Assembly: GCF_020859565.1 (NCBI RefSeq)
Contig: NZ_JAJHUO010000039.1
Coordinates: 1 to 64,000, forward strand
Length of the DNA stretch: 64,000 nt
From: Saccharothrix luteola
GTDB taxonomy: Bacteria > Actinomycetota > Actinomycetes > Mycobacteriales > Pseudonocardiaceae
Direction of reading: 5' to 3'
The notes beneath the pieces are model-generated. The model saw only the letters and a list, made by a program, of their open reading frames with translations, had not been told where the DNA came from and did no database searches. Each line of letters begins with the position of its first letter. Within the stretch, counting starts at the first letter, position 1. Positions 24,792 to 34,500 of this stretch are shown here, in pieces. Both the position numbers and the translations under genes were made by a program.

Positions 24792-25447
24792 CGGCGGTCG
24801 TCCTCACGGGCGAGGTAACGCTCCAGGCTCAGCACCGGCTCGGCCCGCCGTACCCGCGGGCGAGGTGGCCGCCCGCGTTCCGGCTCCGCCGCGGTGACCT
24901 CGACCCGGCCGATGGACACCTGCACCAGCGGCTGCGGTGGCGGTGCGGCCACCGGCGCGAGCGCGGGTGCGGGGGCCCGCCGGGGTTCGACCACCGGTGG
25001 CGGGACGACCACGGTGGTGTGCCGAGGGCGCAGCTCGGCGACCGGGGCGGCGGGCCGCCCGGTCACCTCCAGGGTCGTGGAGCGGTGCTCAACCAAAGGT
25101 TCCCGGACCACTTCGTGCCGCGTGCGCTCGGTGCTGATCACGGTTTCGATCACCCTCACCGGCACGGGGCCCGGTGCGGGCGGCCCGACCTCCGGCGGCG
25201 CTTGCGCTGCCGGGGGAGCGGGAACCCCCGGTGTGCCACCGGCCGGGCCGCGCGGCCCCTCCGGACCCCGCGGCCCCGTCGCGGGCCGCACGACCGGTGC
25301 GGGCGCGGTGGGCCAGACCTCCACCTCGGCCTCCGGTTCGGCGTCGAACCGCTCGTAGAGCCGAGGCAGCCGCGGCCGGACCACCTGGTCGGCCGCGGGC
25401 AGGCCCGGTACGCTGCGCGCGAGCAGCCGGTCGAAGTGGTCAGCCAT
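24788..25447 (-). CDS. Pro-rich linker protein of the eCIS operon
   Basis: A 219-aa protein of unknown function. Short conserved-looking ends (MADHFDRLLARSVPGLP; EPVLSLERYLAREDDRR) bracket a long Pro/Ala/Arg-rich middle. The middle includes a short collagen-like Gly-X-Y run (GPRGPEGPRGPAGG, about residues 59-72) and a strand-like segment (VRVIETVISTERTRHEVV). The middle is likely disordered. It overlaps both neighbours (8 nt with the gp26-like gene, 4 nt with the Pvc16-like gene), so it is a true operon member. A peptide linker that ties end-forming regions together is one guess; proteins with 'LLAR...G' starts and Pro-rich bodies occur at this place in other actinobacterial eCIS loci. Confidence 0.7.
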   Translation of the reverse strand: MADHFDRLLARSVPGLPAADQVVRPRLPRLYERFDAEPEAEVEVWPTAPAPVVRPATGPRGPEGPRGPAGGTPGVPAPPAAQAPPEVGPPAPGPVPVRVIETVISTERTRHEVVREPLVEHRSTTLEVTGRPAAPVAELRPRHTTVVVPPPVVEPRRAPAPALAPVAAPPPQPLVQVSIGRVEVTAAEPERGRPPRPRVRRAEPVLSLERYLAREDDRR

Positions 25448-26144
25448 GGCCCACCAGCTCCAGGTAGTGCCGCCGCCGGGTCGGGCTCAGCGCCAGCACC
25501 TCCGGCTCGGTCCAACCGTAGGCCGTGGCCAGCGCGTGCACCTCCAGCAGCAACGCCCGCGCCCAGGCGTCGAGCTCGGCCCACAGGTGGGAGACGACGT
25601 CGATGGTCGCGGTGTTGCGCCGCCCGCACTCCACGCAGGGCATCGCCACCCGCACGTCCGCCGCCGGGTCGGCCTCGGCCGCGGCGGCGGCCAGCAGCCC
25701 CACCACCTCGGCGGGCGGTTCGGCCCGCACCGGTCGCCCGGCGCGCTGCACGGCGAGTGCGCACCGGGCCAGCAGCACCGCCCTGGCCGCCGGGGGATCG
25801 GCCGCCGCGGCGAGCAGGTCGGCCGAGGTGGGCAGGCGCATCCGCACCCGCCACCCGCCAGACTCGACCTCCACCACGTCCTCGGCGGGCGCCGGGACGC
25901 GCAGCACGTTGGCCACGTCGAAGTCGAACTCCTGCTCGGTGCCGCACCCAGGGCAGGCCAGCAGCCCGGTCAGCCGCTCGCCGAACAGCGCGCGGCGCAG
26001 CCCGAACAGCAGCCGGTCGCGCGCGCCGACCGGGAGCTCCGCCGAGCGCTCGCCCGCCAGCGCCTGCAGCAGCAGCGCCCGGCGCACCGGTCCGGCCGCC
26101 AGGCCCGCCTCCCACGTCGCGAGCAGCTCCGCCGGCGCGCGCAC
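25440..26144 (-). CDS. gp26-like baseplate chaperone with CPGC/CVEC zinc site
   Basis: A 234-aa protein. Cys64/Cys67 (CPGCGTEQEFDFDV) and Cys170/Cys173 (CVECGRRN) form a likely four-Cys zinc site. The C-terminus (LATAYGWTEPEVLALSPTRR, then YLELV) is the hallmark 'YGWxExEILxLSxxRRxxYL' tail of T4 gp26-like baseplate proteins. T4 gp26 is known as a baseplate hub assembly factor. The gene starts 4 nt after the tube gene's stop and overlaps the next gene by 8 nt. I read it as an assembly chaperone for wedge or tube, in the cytosol. Confidence 0.82.
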   Translation of the reverse strand: MRAPAELLATWEAGLAAGPVRRALLLQALAGERSAELPVGARDRLLFGLRRALFGERLTGLLACPGCGTEQEFDFDVANVLRVPAPAEDVVEVESGGWRVRMRLPTSADLLAAAADPPAARAVLLARCALAVQRAGRPVRAEPPAEVVGLLAAAAAEADPAADVRVAMPCVECGRRNTATIDVVSHLWAELDAWARALLLEVHALATAYGWTEPEVLALSPTRRRHYLELVGHG

Positions 26145-26147
26145 GGG

Positions 26148-26672
26148 TCAGGCCGGGAACTGGATGGACGGCTCTTCCGGCTCGGCGACCTCGTAGTCCC
26201 GGTCCCAGCCCTCGTGCTCCAGCTTCAGGCTCTGGATGGCCACGGCGTTGGCGTTGGCGTCCAGCTCGCCGACGACCTGGTACTCGGCGACCCAGGCTCG
26301 GTAGACCTTGTAGGCCACGGCCACCTGTCCGGCCTCGTTGAGCACCTGGATCACGATGTCCTTGCGGAAGTCCCGAAGCGACGACTCCGACCCCCGGCCC
26401 TGCCCGACCATCCAGACCTTGTTGGCCCAGCGGTCGAACTCCACGTCGTGGGTGATCCCGCGCTCCAGCGTGATGGCCTCGAACTCGGTGCGCCCGGCGG
26501 ATTTTCGCGGTGAGCTGGCATCACCGCCGCTCCGGTGCTTGACCACCTCGGTGGTGCGCTTGAGCGGGCTGATCTTCGACACGCCCGCCACCGCGCGGCC
26601 GTCCCACAGCACGAGGAACTTGAAATTCTTGTACGGGTCGAACCGCTGCGGATTGACGATGAACTCGGCCAT
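26148..26672 (-). CDS. inner tube protein (gp19 family, Afp1/Pvc1-like)
   Basis: A 174-aa protein starting at 26672 (MAEFIVNPQRFDPYKNFKFL). The start fits the gp19 family, whose members begin with 'RxDPYKNFKFxVxWDG'. KISPLKRTTEVVKHRSGGDA, then ITLERGITHDVEFDRWANKV and DIVIQVLNEAGQVAVAYKVY, are in family order and length. It forms the hexameric rings of the inner tube through which cargo passes. The gene lies 8 nt downstream of the sheath. The longer open frame upstream is a shadow of the sheath gene. Only one tube gene is present, while many eCIS have two or three tube paralogues; the CIS tube protein supplies the initiator. Confidence 0.95.
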   Translation of the reverse strand: MAEFIVNPQRFDPYKNFKFLVLWDGRAVAGVSKISPLKRTTEVVKHRSGGDASSPRKSAGRTEFEAITLERGITHDVEFDRWANKVWMVGQGRGSESSLRDFRKDIVIQVLNEAGQVAVAYKVYRAWVAEYQVVGELDANANAVAIQSLKLEHEGWDRDYEVAEPEEPSIQFPA

Positions 26673-26680
26673 GCGAACCC

Positions 26681-28522
26681 TCACACCTCGATCTGCCCGG
26701 CCAGCTGCTCGATCTGGATGATCACGAACTCGGCGGGCTTCAGCGGAGCGAAACCGACAAGAATGTTCACGATTCCGGAGTTGATGTCGTTCTGCGTGGT
26801 GGTGTCCTTGTCGCACTTGACGAAGTACGCCTCGCGCGAGGATGTGCCCTGGAACGCGCCGCGCTCGAACAGCGAGTTCATGAACGCGCCCACGTTGAGC
26901 CGGATCTGCGCCCACAGCGGCTCGTCGTTGGGCTCGAACACCACCCACTTCGTGCCGCGGTAAAGGCTCTCCTCGATCATCAGCGCCAGCCTGCGCACCG
27001 GCACGTACTTCCACTGCGAGGGGGGCGAGTCCGCGCCATCGAGGGTGCGCGCGCCCCAGACCACCGGCCCGATCACCGGGAAGGACCGCAGGCAGTTCAC
27101 CCCGAGCGGATTGACCAGGCCGTTCTCCGGGTCGTTGAGCGGCACGGTCAGCGCGCGGGCGCCCGCCAGCCGCGCCTCGGTGCCCGCGGGGGCCTTCCAG
27201 ACCCCGCGCTCGCTGTCGGTGCGGGCCATGATCCCGGCGACCGTGCCGCACGGCGGGAAGGCCCGCAGCCTCCCGGTCAGCGGGTCGGTCTGCTCCAGGT
27301 GCGGGAAGTACAGCGCCGCGTGGTCGCTGCGCACCGGGTCCAGCTCGGTCAGCCCGGCGCGGGCCCGGTCCAGCGTCGTCCACGTCGCGGGGCTGTCCAC
27401 CAGCAGGAACATCCGCTTGTCCGCGCACAGCCGCTCGGCCGCGGCGAGCACCTGGACCTGTTGGTCGATCGAGTCGAACCCGCACACCTCGGGCAGGCAC
27501 AGCAGGTTGACGTCCTCCACGTCGCGCAGCGCGTGGATGCCGGTCTTGTCCAGTTCCGAGCCGATGATGTCGTTGGGGCCGGGCAGGTCGCCGTCGGTGC
27601 CCTGCTGCGTGGCGCCGACGGCGTAGGCGGTGGTGTTGGGGGAGGCGTTGAGGTTCAGCGCGGTGGCCACTTCGCCGCTGAACTCCAGCACGGTGGTCGG
27701 GTCGTCGGAACCGGAGACGACCTGCAGCCGGTTGCCCATGGGCGTCACCCGCGCCGCGCCGAAGGTCCTGGACCGAGGCTTGTCGGGGATCGCGCGCAGC
27801 GCCTTCTCCAGCGCCAGTCCCAACTCCACCACGTTGGCGGGCTGGCCCGCGATGCGGGTCTTGTAGGTCTCGGTGCCGCCCTGGACCTTGACCTCCAGGT
27901 CCTTGTCCGGGATGGCCGGGACGTCCGTGCCGAACGGGCCGGAGACGGTGCCGTTCGGGTCGGGCCGCAGCACCGGGCCGTCCCCGCCGGGCGAGGAGAT
28001 CTCGATCAGCGCGGAACCGGAGTTGACCACGTCCACGACGTAGCGCGGGTGGTCGGGGTCGGGGGAGAGGTCGTTGAAGGTCTCGTTGCCCACTCGCAGG
28101 GTGAACGTGTCGTTGGGCGTCGGAGTGGCGTAGTCGACCGAGATCCGCAGGGCGTTGCCCCAGGCTCCCGGCTCCTTCGCCGCGACGACCAGCGCGTCCC
28201 CGGGGGACTGGGACGGGTCGGAGCTGTTCTTGAGCGTGGAGCTGGCCGTCGCCGAGCCGGAGGCCACCCGGACCACCACGCCGATCGACCCGCCGTTGAG
28301 GAAGAACTGCTGTACGGCGTAGCTGACCGGGCTCTTGGCGGCTAGGCCGCCGAACCGCCGCTCGAAATCGGCGAAACCGGTGATCGTGACCGGCTGGTCC
28401 ACCGGCCCCTTGGCGGTGTACCCGACGAATGCGGTCACCGAAGTGGACACCGCGGTGATCGTGCGAACCCGACTGGGCAATTCTTCGATGTAGACACCGG
28501 GATAGGTCGGTGTGACAGGCAT
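26681..28522 (-). CDS. contractile sheath protein
   Basis: A 613-aa protein. The N-terminus PVTPTYPGVYIEELPSRVRT and TAVSTSVTAFVGYTAKGPVD is diagnostic of phage tail sheath proteins. The C-terminal domain is also typical: LRSFPVIGPVVWGARTLDG, then YVPVRRLALMIEESLYRGTK, VVFEPNDEPLWAQIRLNVGA and PAEFVIIQIEQLAGQIEV. About 200 extra residues in the middle form the outer domains. It has GGAG about 7 nt upstream of the ATG at 28522, and it is the first gene of the block, as expected for the most abundant subunit. It starts downstream of a 500-bp non-coding stretch that is the only plausible promoter region for the operon. Confidence 0.95.
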   Translation of the reverse strand: MPVTPTYPGVYIEELPSRVRTITAVSTSVTAFVGYTAKGPVDQPVTITGFADFERRFGGLAAKSPVSYAVQQFFLNGGSIGVVVRVASGSATASSTLKNSSDPSQSPGDALVVAAKEPGAWGNALRISVDYATPTPNDTFTLRVGNETFNDLSPDPDHPRYVVDVVNSGSALIEISSPGGDGPVLRPDPNGTVSGPFGTDVPAIPDKDLEVKVQGGTETYKTRIAGQPANVVELGLALEKALRAIPDKPRSRTFGAARVTPMGNRLQVVSGSDDPTTVLEFSGEVATALNLNASPNTTAYAVGATQQGTDGDLPGPNDIIGSELDKTGIHALRDVEDVNLLCLPEVCGFDSIDQQVQVLAAAERLCADKRMFLLVDSPATWTTLDRARAGLTELDPVRSDHAALYFPHLEQTDPLTGRLRAFPPCGTVAGIMARTDSERGVWKAPAGTEARLAGARALTVPLNDPENGLVNPLGVNCLRSFPVIGPVVWGARTLDGADSPPSQWKYVPVRRLALMIEESLYRGTKWVVFEPNDEPLWAQIRLNVGAFMNSLFERGAFQGTSSREAYFVKCDKDTTTQNDINSGIVNILVGFAPLKPAEFVIIQIEQLAGQIEV

Positions 28523-28623
28523 GTGCGCTCCACGATCCTCGGCACGCTAGTGGTGAGAGGCGTGGGCGGGCGACACCCAGCTCCCCCCGTTCCCCAGCGC
28601 TCACGCGCCATCGGATAGGATCG

Positions 28624-28652
28624 ATACTTGCCCCGTCCGCCGTTCGCGTCAA
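28624..28652 (-). promoter_or_regulatory. possible sigma70-type promoter of the eCIS operon
   Basis: On the minus strand TTGACG (28647-28652) is followed after 17 nt by AAGTAT (28624-28629), about 100 bp upstream of the sheath start. The -35 box is good and the -10 box is poor; a shifted TATCGA reading would give a 20-nt spacer. The 28523-29028 stretch holds no other supported gene, so the operon promoter must lie here or in the IS further up. Confidence 0.3.
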
Positions 28653-29028
28653 GAGATTACGCCGTGTACCGCTATTAAGTACCCCATATGGCTGATGATC
28701 GACAAGTGGCTTGCCTCGACCCGGAGTTGATCCGGGCAATGGGGCCGTTTGTCCGGCTTCTGCCGTGTAGTCGTTGAATTCGCTGGTCGAATGGCCCGAC
28801 GAGGTGTCGAGCCGGTCCCACTGCCCTGGGGGACGGGTGCGAGTGCGGGGTCGGCTGCCCTCGCGAATACCTCGGAGGACATGCCGGCGCGGGCGTGAGT
28901 GGGTGGACCGCCGATGCGATCGACGCCCGAACGAGGCGAGGCGCATCGATCTGCTCCTCGGTACCGTCGCTGTGACCGCGCCGCGCAAGGCCTCGGCCGA
29001 ACCCGCCGTGGCGAGAGCTCCCGGCGCT

Positions 29029-29920
29029 GTGCCTGCCGATAATGCTGTCCATGCAGGTCAGGCGGCGTGGTGGTACTCGTTGAGGATGCCGCCCAGTCGC
29101 TGTCGTCGGCGGATGTCGAGTCGGGTGACGGCTGCTTGATCGGTGGTCGCTTGTGGTAGCGGCTGTAGCGGTCGTGCGTTGTCGATGCCCTGGTGGGGTC
29201 GGTGGGTGTTGTAGAACTTCTCGTACTCGCGCAGGGCGTGGAGCAGGTGCTGTTGGTTCCAGATCAGTGTGCGGTCGAGGAGTTCCCGTCGACAGGTCTG
29301 GATCCAGCGCTCCGTGATCGCGTTCATCCGCGGGATTCGGACGCCACTGAGAACGACCTGGATGCCTGCGTCGGCGAGGACGGCGTCGAACAGGGCCGGG
29401 AACTTTCCGTCCCGGTCGCGGATCAGGAACCGCGCGATGCTGCCCGCGTCTTCGAGGTCCATGACGAGGTTTCTGGCGGCTTGGGTGACCCAGGAGGCGG
29501 TCGGGTGCGCGGTGGCGCCCAGGACGCGGATCCGCCGGCTGCTGTGTTCGATGACCGCAAGCACGTACAGACGCGTGCCGGTCAGGGTGGAGGTCTCGAA
29601 GAAGTCGCAGGCCAGTAGAGCGTCGGTCTGGGAGCGGAGGAAGGTCGACCAGGTGGTGGAGGTGCGCTGGGGTGCCGGATCGATCCCTGCGTCCTTGAGG
29701 ATCTGCCACACGGTGGAGGCGGCGACCTTGATGCCGAGCACGAGGAGTTCTCCGTGGATGCGGCGATAGCCCCAGGCGGGGTTCTCCCGTGCCAGACGCA
29801 GCACCAGGAGCCGGATTGAGCGGACGGTTCGAGGTCGGCCGGGCCGCTTGGGGCGGGACCTGGCGGCGTGGCGGCGGGCGAGGAGGTCCCGGTGCCACCG
29901 CAGCACCGTCTCCGGGCGTT
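29029..29920 (-). mobile_element. IS copy 1: rve-type transposase element, 5'-truncated
   Basis: The right inverted repeat (29029-29060 on the plus strand, ending TGCAGGTCA) lies beside the 3' end of a transposase frame whose stop is at 29058. The frame carries the rve integrase core: CDFFETST (first Asp), DRDGKFPALFDAVLADAGI (second Asp), MNAITERWIQTCRRELLD (Glu), and HRPHQGIDNARPL. Homology to copy 2 stops at the codons for RPETVL near 29919, where copy 2's left inverted repeat begins. The N-terminal third and left end of copy 1 are therefore gone. The open frame continues to 30014 only by reading into copy 2. The element family is IS3/IS481-like; I cannot name the exact IS. Confidence 0.85.
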
Positions 29921-31156
29921 GTGCCTGCCGACAACCCCATCCGTGCAGGTCACGGAGATTGCAGAGACAAGTGCGCGGAAGCGGTCGTGCACCCACGCTG
30001 CGGTCGATCGACACGGCAGGATGGTCAACCGTGTTCCTCCGACTGGCCTACCTGAACATGATCAACGCGTTCGCGCTACTGCGCCTGCTGCCCATGAGTG
30101 ATCGTGACAAGGACGTGGAGATCCTGGCGCTGCGCCACCGGATCACCGTCCTGGAACGCCGACGGGGCAAGGCCCGCCCGCGGTTCTCTCCCGGCGACCG
30201 GGCATTCCTCGCGGCACTGCTGCACCGACTCCCGGTGGAAACGCTTCGTCGGTTCGGACTGTTGGTACGTCCGGAGACGGTGCTGTGGTGGCACCGGGAT
30301 TTGCTCGCACGACGCCACGCGGCCCAGTCCCGTCCCAGGCGTCCGGGCCGACCACGGACCGTGCGCTCGATCCGTCTCCTGGTGCTGCGCCTGGCGCGGG
30401 AGAACCCCGCCTGGGGCTACCGCGTATCCACGGAGAACTGCTCGTGCTCGGCATCAAGGTCGCCGCGTCCACCGTGTGGCAGATCCTCAAGGACGCCGGG
30501 ATCGATCCGGCGGCTCAGCGCACCTCGACGTCCTGGTCGAACTTCCTCCGCTCCCAGGCCGGCACACTGCCGGCCTGCGACTTCTTCGAGACCTCCACCT
30601 TGGGCGGCACCCGACTCTACGTATTCGCGGTCATCGAACACGCCAGCCGCCGGATCAGGATTCCGGGAGCCACCGCGCACCCGACCGCCTCCTGGGTCGC
30701 CCAGGCCGCGAAGAACCTAGCCATGGACCTCGAAGACGCAGACAGCTCCGCACGGTTTCTGATTCGCGACCGGGATGGGAAGTACCCCGCCCTGTTCGAC
30801 ACCATCCTCGCCGACGCGGGCATCCGGGCCGTCCTCACCGGTGTCCGGATCCCGCGAATGAACGCGATCATGGAACGTTGGATCCAGAGCTGCCGCCGCG
30901 AACTCCTCGACCGCACACTCATATGGAACCAGCAGCACCTACTCCACGCCCTACCCGAGTACGAGCAGTTCTACAACTCCCACCGACCCCACCAAGGCAT
31001 CGCCAACGCCCGACCACTACGCGCGCTGCCACAACCCGCCGCCGATCAAACAGGGGTCGCCCAACTCGACATCCGCCGACGCCAACGACTGGGTGGCATC
31101 CTCAGCGAGTACCACCACGCCGCCTGACCTGTACGGACGGCATTTTCGGCAAGCTC
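29921..31156 (+). mobile_element. IS copy 2: complete rve-type IS with 32-bp inverted repeats, inserted into copy 1
   Basis: The left repeat at 29921-29952 (GTGCCTGCCGA...GTGCAGGTCA) and the right repeat at 31125-31156 (reverse complement GAGCTTGCCGA...GTACAGGTCA) match at most positions over 32 nt and share TGCCGA and CAGGTCA exactly. They bound one transposase gene on the plus strand. Copy 2 begins exactly where copy 1's coding sequence stops. The missing half of copy 1 is not found after 31156, so the insertion was followed by a deletion or rearrangement. The pair sits about 500 bp upstream of the eCIS sheath gene. Confidence 0.85.
30031..31127 (+). pseudogene. transposase of IS copy 2, one-base frameshift
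   Basis: The GTG at 30031 starts VFLRLAYLNMINAFALLRLL, the usual N-terminus of this family (ALRHRITVLERRRGKARPRF follows). The frame breaks at about 30423. Copy 1 reads GGCTATCGCCGCATCCAC here, while copy 2 reads GGCTACCGCGTATCCAC, one base shorter. The rest (RIHGELLVLGIKVAASTVWQ, then CDFFETST, DRDGKYPALFDTILADAG, MNAIMERWIQSCRRELLD) continues in the next frame to the stop at 31127 with all DDE residues intact. A single-base loss, or programmed frameshifting of the kind IS3-like elements use, could explain it. The absence of a slippery A-run favours a dead copy. Confidence 0.8.
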
Positions 31157-31267
31157 CAGCTCGTCGCGAGGGTCGATCCGTGGACCGTCCGCCGGGCTAC
31201 TGAGATGAGTGATCGTCCAGTAACCCGACTCCGAACAACCAGGTGAGGATCACACCGGGGCTCCGCC

Positions 31268-31477
31268 ATGCTTACCGCCCTCGACCGCGTGGGTGCCGAC
31301 CTGACCGTGGTCGAGGCGTCCATGCTGTGGCGGCTGGTCAACGGTCGCGGCGGCGTCTGGACCTAACCGGCCACCCGCGTCGCCGACGTCATCAACGCCG
31401 TCCGCCGCGTCGAGGAACGCCGCATCGCCGCGTGCACGCTCCCGGCCGTCGGCCTCCTCGCCCCCGTCCGTTGCTGA
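31268..31477 (+). pseudogene. small ORF with in-frame stop
   Basis: ATG at 31268 reads MLTALDRVGADLTVVEASML then WRLVNGRGGVWT and a TAA at 31364. The same frame continues, with good codon bias, to a TGA at 31475 (VADVINAVRRVEERRIAAC). It looks like a 70-codon gene with a nonsense mutation. I do not recognise it. The remainder of 31157-31578 holds nothing else I can support. Confidence 0.25.
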
Positions 31478-31578
31478 CGGGTTCGGTGGGCGACCAGTTC
31501 CAGGACGATTGCCCGCAAGAATGCGGAATTCGGCTTCTCGGCCTTTCGCGGTGGTCGACGAGATCTCCGTGCCCTTGA

Positions 31579-34500
31579 GTGGTGAATAATCGGCGCGTGG
31601 GAGCGAGCGGGAATCCGGGCGGGGAAGCGGCTGACGGGTCGGTGACCCAGTCGGCCGACACCGGTCCCGCCGGGCTTGTGATCCAAGCGGGACGCGACGT
31701 GAACCTGCGGACCGGTGCGCCGGTGACGACCCGCTACCGCCACCAGGTCAAGCGGATCGTTCCGGCGCGGCTGCTCGACCGGGACGCGGAGCTCGCCGAG
31801 CTGGCGGCGTTCTGCTCGGGTGCGTCGCCGGGCACCTACCAGTGGTGGCGGGCGGAAGCTTGGGCGGGGAAGACGGCGTTGTTGTCGTGGTTCGTGCTGA
31901 ACCCGCCGCCGGGGGTGCGGGTGGTGTCGTTCTTCGTCACGGCGCGGCTGGCCGGTCAGGCGAACCGGACGGCGTTCGTGAGCAACGTGCTGGAGCAGCT
32001 GCTCACCCTGGTGGGCGAGGAGAAACCGCAGTTCCTGGACCCCGCGACGAGCGAGGCGCACCTGTTGGGTCTGCTGGAGGAGGCGGCGTCGCTGTGCCGG
32101 GAGCGCGGTGAACGCCTGGTGCTCGTCGTGGACGGGTTGGACGAGGACCAGAGCGTCACCGCGGGGCCCGACTCGCACAGCATCGCCGGCCTGCTGCCCG
32201 CGCACCCCGCCGAAGGGCTGCGGATCGTGGTGGCCGGACGCCCGGACCCGCCGGTCCCCGGTGACGTGCCGGACGAGCACCCCTTGCGCGACGGTGGCGC
32301 CGTGCGGCGGTTGGGGTTGTCCGAGCACGCGCGGGCGTTGCGCACCGAGATGGAACGCGACCTGAAGTCGCTGCTGGCCGGTCCCGACCTGGGCCGGACG
32401 CTCCTGGGGCTGGTGGTGGCGGCCGGTGGCGGCCTGACCGCCTACGACCTGGCCGAGCTGGCGCACACCGGAGCGTGGCAGGTCCGCGACCACCTCAAGA
32501 CGGTGTCCGGACGCAGCTTCACCCGCCGTGACAGCGACCTGAACCCCGGTGCCGACCCGGAGATCTACCTGTTGGCGCACGAGGAGCTCCAAGTCACCGC
32601 GACCGAGATGCTCGGCCCGGCCGAACTGGCCTCCCACCGCGCCGTGCTGCACGACTGGGCGGCGGACTACCGGCAGCGCGGCTGGCCGGCCGAGACACCG
32701 GAGTACCTGCTACGCGGCTACCACACGATGCTGCTCGCCGCCGTGGAGCCGGACCGGGCCGCTGCGCTGTGCGCCGACCGCGCGAGGAACGAGCGGCTGT
32801 TCGAGCGGATCGGCGGCGACAGCGACGCCCTGGCCCAGCTCACCACCACGTTGGACGCCCTGGTCGGCGCCGAGGTGCCCGACCTCGTCGCGATCGGCCG
32901 CTTGGCCGTGCACCGCGACTTCCTGAGCGACCGCAACACCCACGTCCCACCGGCCGTCGCGGGCGTGTGGGTCCGCTTGGGACAACCTCGCCGAGGCAGC
33001 GCTCTGGCCCGCTCGATCCCCGACCTGCACCGGCGGGTCCTGGCGCTGGTCGCGGCCGCCGAAGCCCTCGTGGACCTCGGGCACCGCGACCAAGCCGTGG
33101 AGCTGCTGGACGAAGCGGCGGGGACGACCGGTTCGATCATCTACCAAGATGCACGGGATTTGGCGTCTACGGCGGTGGGCGTGGTCTACGCGAAAGCCGG
33201 TGAGCACGACCGCGCTGCCGAGGTCGCCCAGTCGACGCGGCACCACGATCACCGCAACGACGTGTGGACCGCAGTGGCGGTCGAGGCGGCCAAGGCCGGG
33301 CACCACGATCGCGCCGTAGAGGTCGCCCGGTCGATCCGCGACTCGTTCCGCCGCGGCCCGGCGTTGGGACTGATCGCCGTGGAGCTGGCCGGGAACGGGC
33401 ACGACGACCAGGCCTCGGGCCTGCTCGCGGAGGCGGAACGCACCGCCCTCGGGATCATCGACCACTACCTGCGCAGCGTGGCTTCGGCACTGGTCGCCGT
33501 GTCGTGGTCGGACACCGGCCGACGGGATCGTGCCGAGACCCTGCTGGACGACGCCGTGCGCACCGCACGGTCGATCACCGACGTCCACCGCCGAACCCTG
33601 ACGTGTGCGCCGATCGCCAAGGCACTGACCAAGTTGGGGCGTCCGGACCAGGCCGTCGACCTGGTCCACGAGATCCCCGACGTCGACCGGTGGAACCCGG
33701 TTCTGGTGTCGGTCGCGCAGTTGTTGGCCGCGGCGGGGCGCGAGGCCGAGGCGAGGCGGCTGCTGGACCACATCGAGTGGACCTCCCGCTCGATGGCCAA
33801 CCCCGAGGAGCGGAGCGCTTCGCTGGTGTCGGTGGCGGGCGCGCTGGCCGAGGCCGGCCACCACGACCGTGCCCGCGACCTGCTGCACGAGGCGTTGCTG
33901 ACCGCCCGCTCGATCGCCGGGCGCAGGCCGGACGGCCCGACCGCGGCCTCGGCGGCCGTGAAGCTGGCCGAGGCGGGTCACCAGGAGCAGGCCGGGCGGC
34001 TGGTTGAACGGGCGCTCGAGTTCGCTCACTCGGACAACCACCTGGAGCCGCTGGTGTCGACGCTGGTGTCGGCCGCAAATGCCTCGGCGCAGGTGGGGCT
34101 CCGCGATCAAGCCGTGGACCTCGTCCTGGGCGCGGAGAAGGAGCTCCGGCGGCAGAAAGCACCCTTTGAACTCGCGGGGCGGGCACAAGTGGCGATCGCG
34201 ATCGGTTGGGCGCAGATCGGGCACTACGACATAGCCGTACAACGGGCCGCCGTGATGCTCGCCGCGTACCGGGAACAGGCGCTGTCCGGAATCGCCTGCG
34301 CGCTCGTGGCGAGGGGCGACCACGATCGTGCCGTGGCACTCCTCGTCGCCGAAAGCCGGATCGGCCTCCACGCCGAAGCCCTGGCGGAGGTCGCGGAAGT
34401 CATGGCCGCTTCGGGCGACAGCGTCGGCGTCGAGAAGCTGCTCGACCACCTCATGGGGCTCGCCCAGGCCGAAAAACCCGTCCCCGCGGGCCGGATCCTG

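Noticed and set aside
1237..28522. Prophage or tailocin
   Set aside because: Sheath, tube and baseplate are present, but there are no capsid, portal, terminase, tape-measure, holin or endolysin genes. An AAA ATPase, a Pvc16-like cap and a DUF4157 protein are present, which is the eCIS gene set.
28649..28882. A 77-codon minus-strand frame upstream of the sheath
   Set aside because: Its composition is mixed, it has no family signal, and it covers the only plausible promoter region. I see no ribosome-binding site that would support it.
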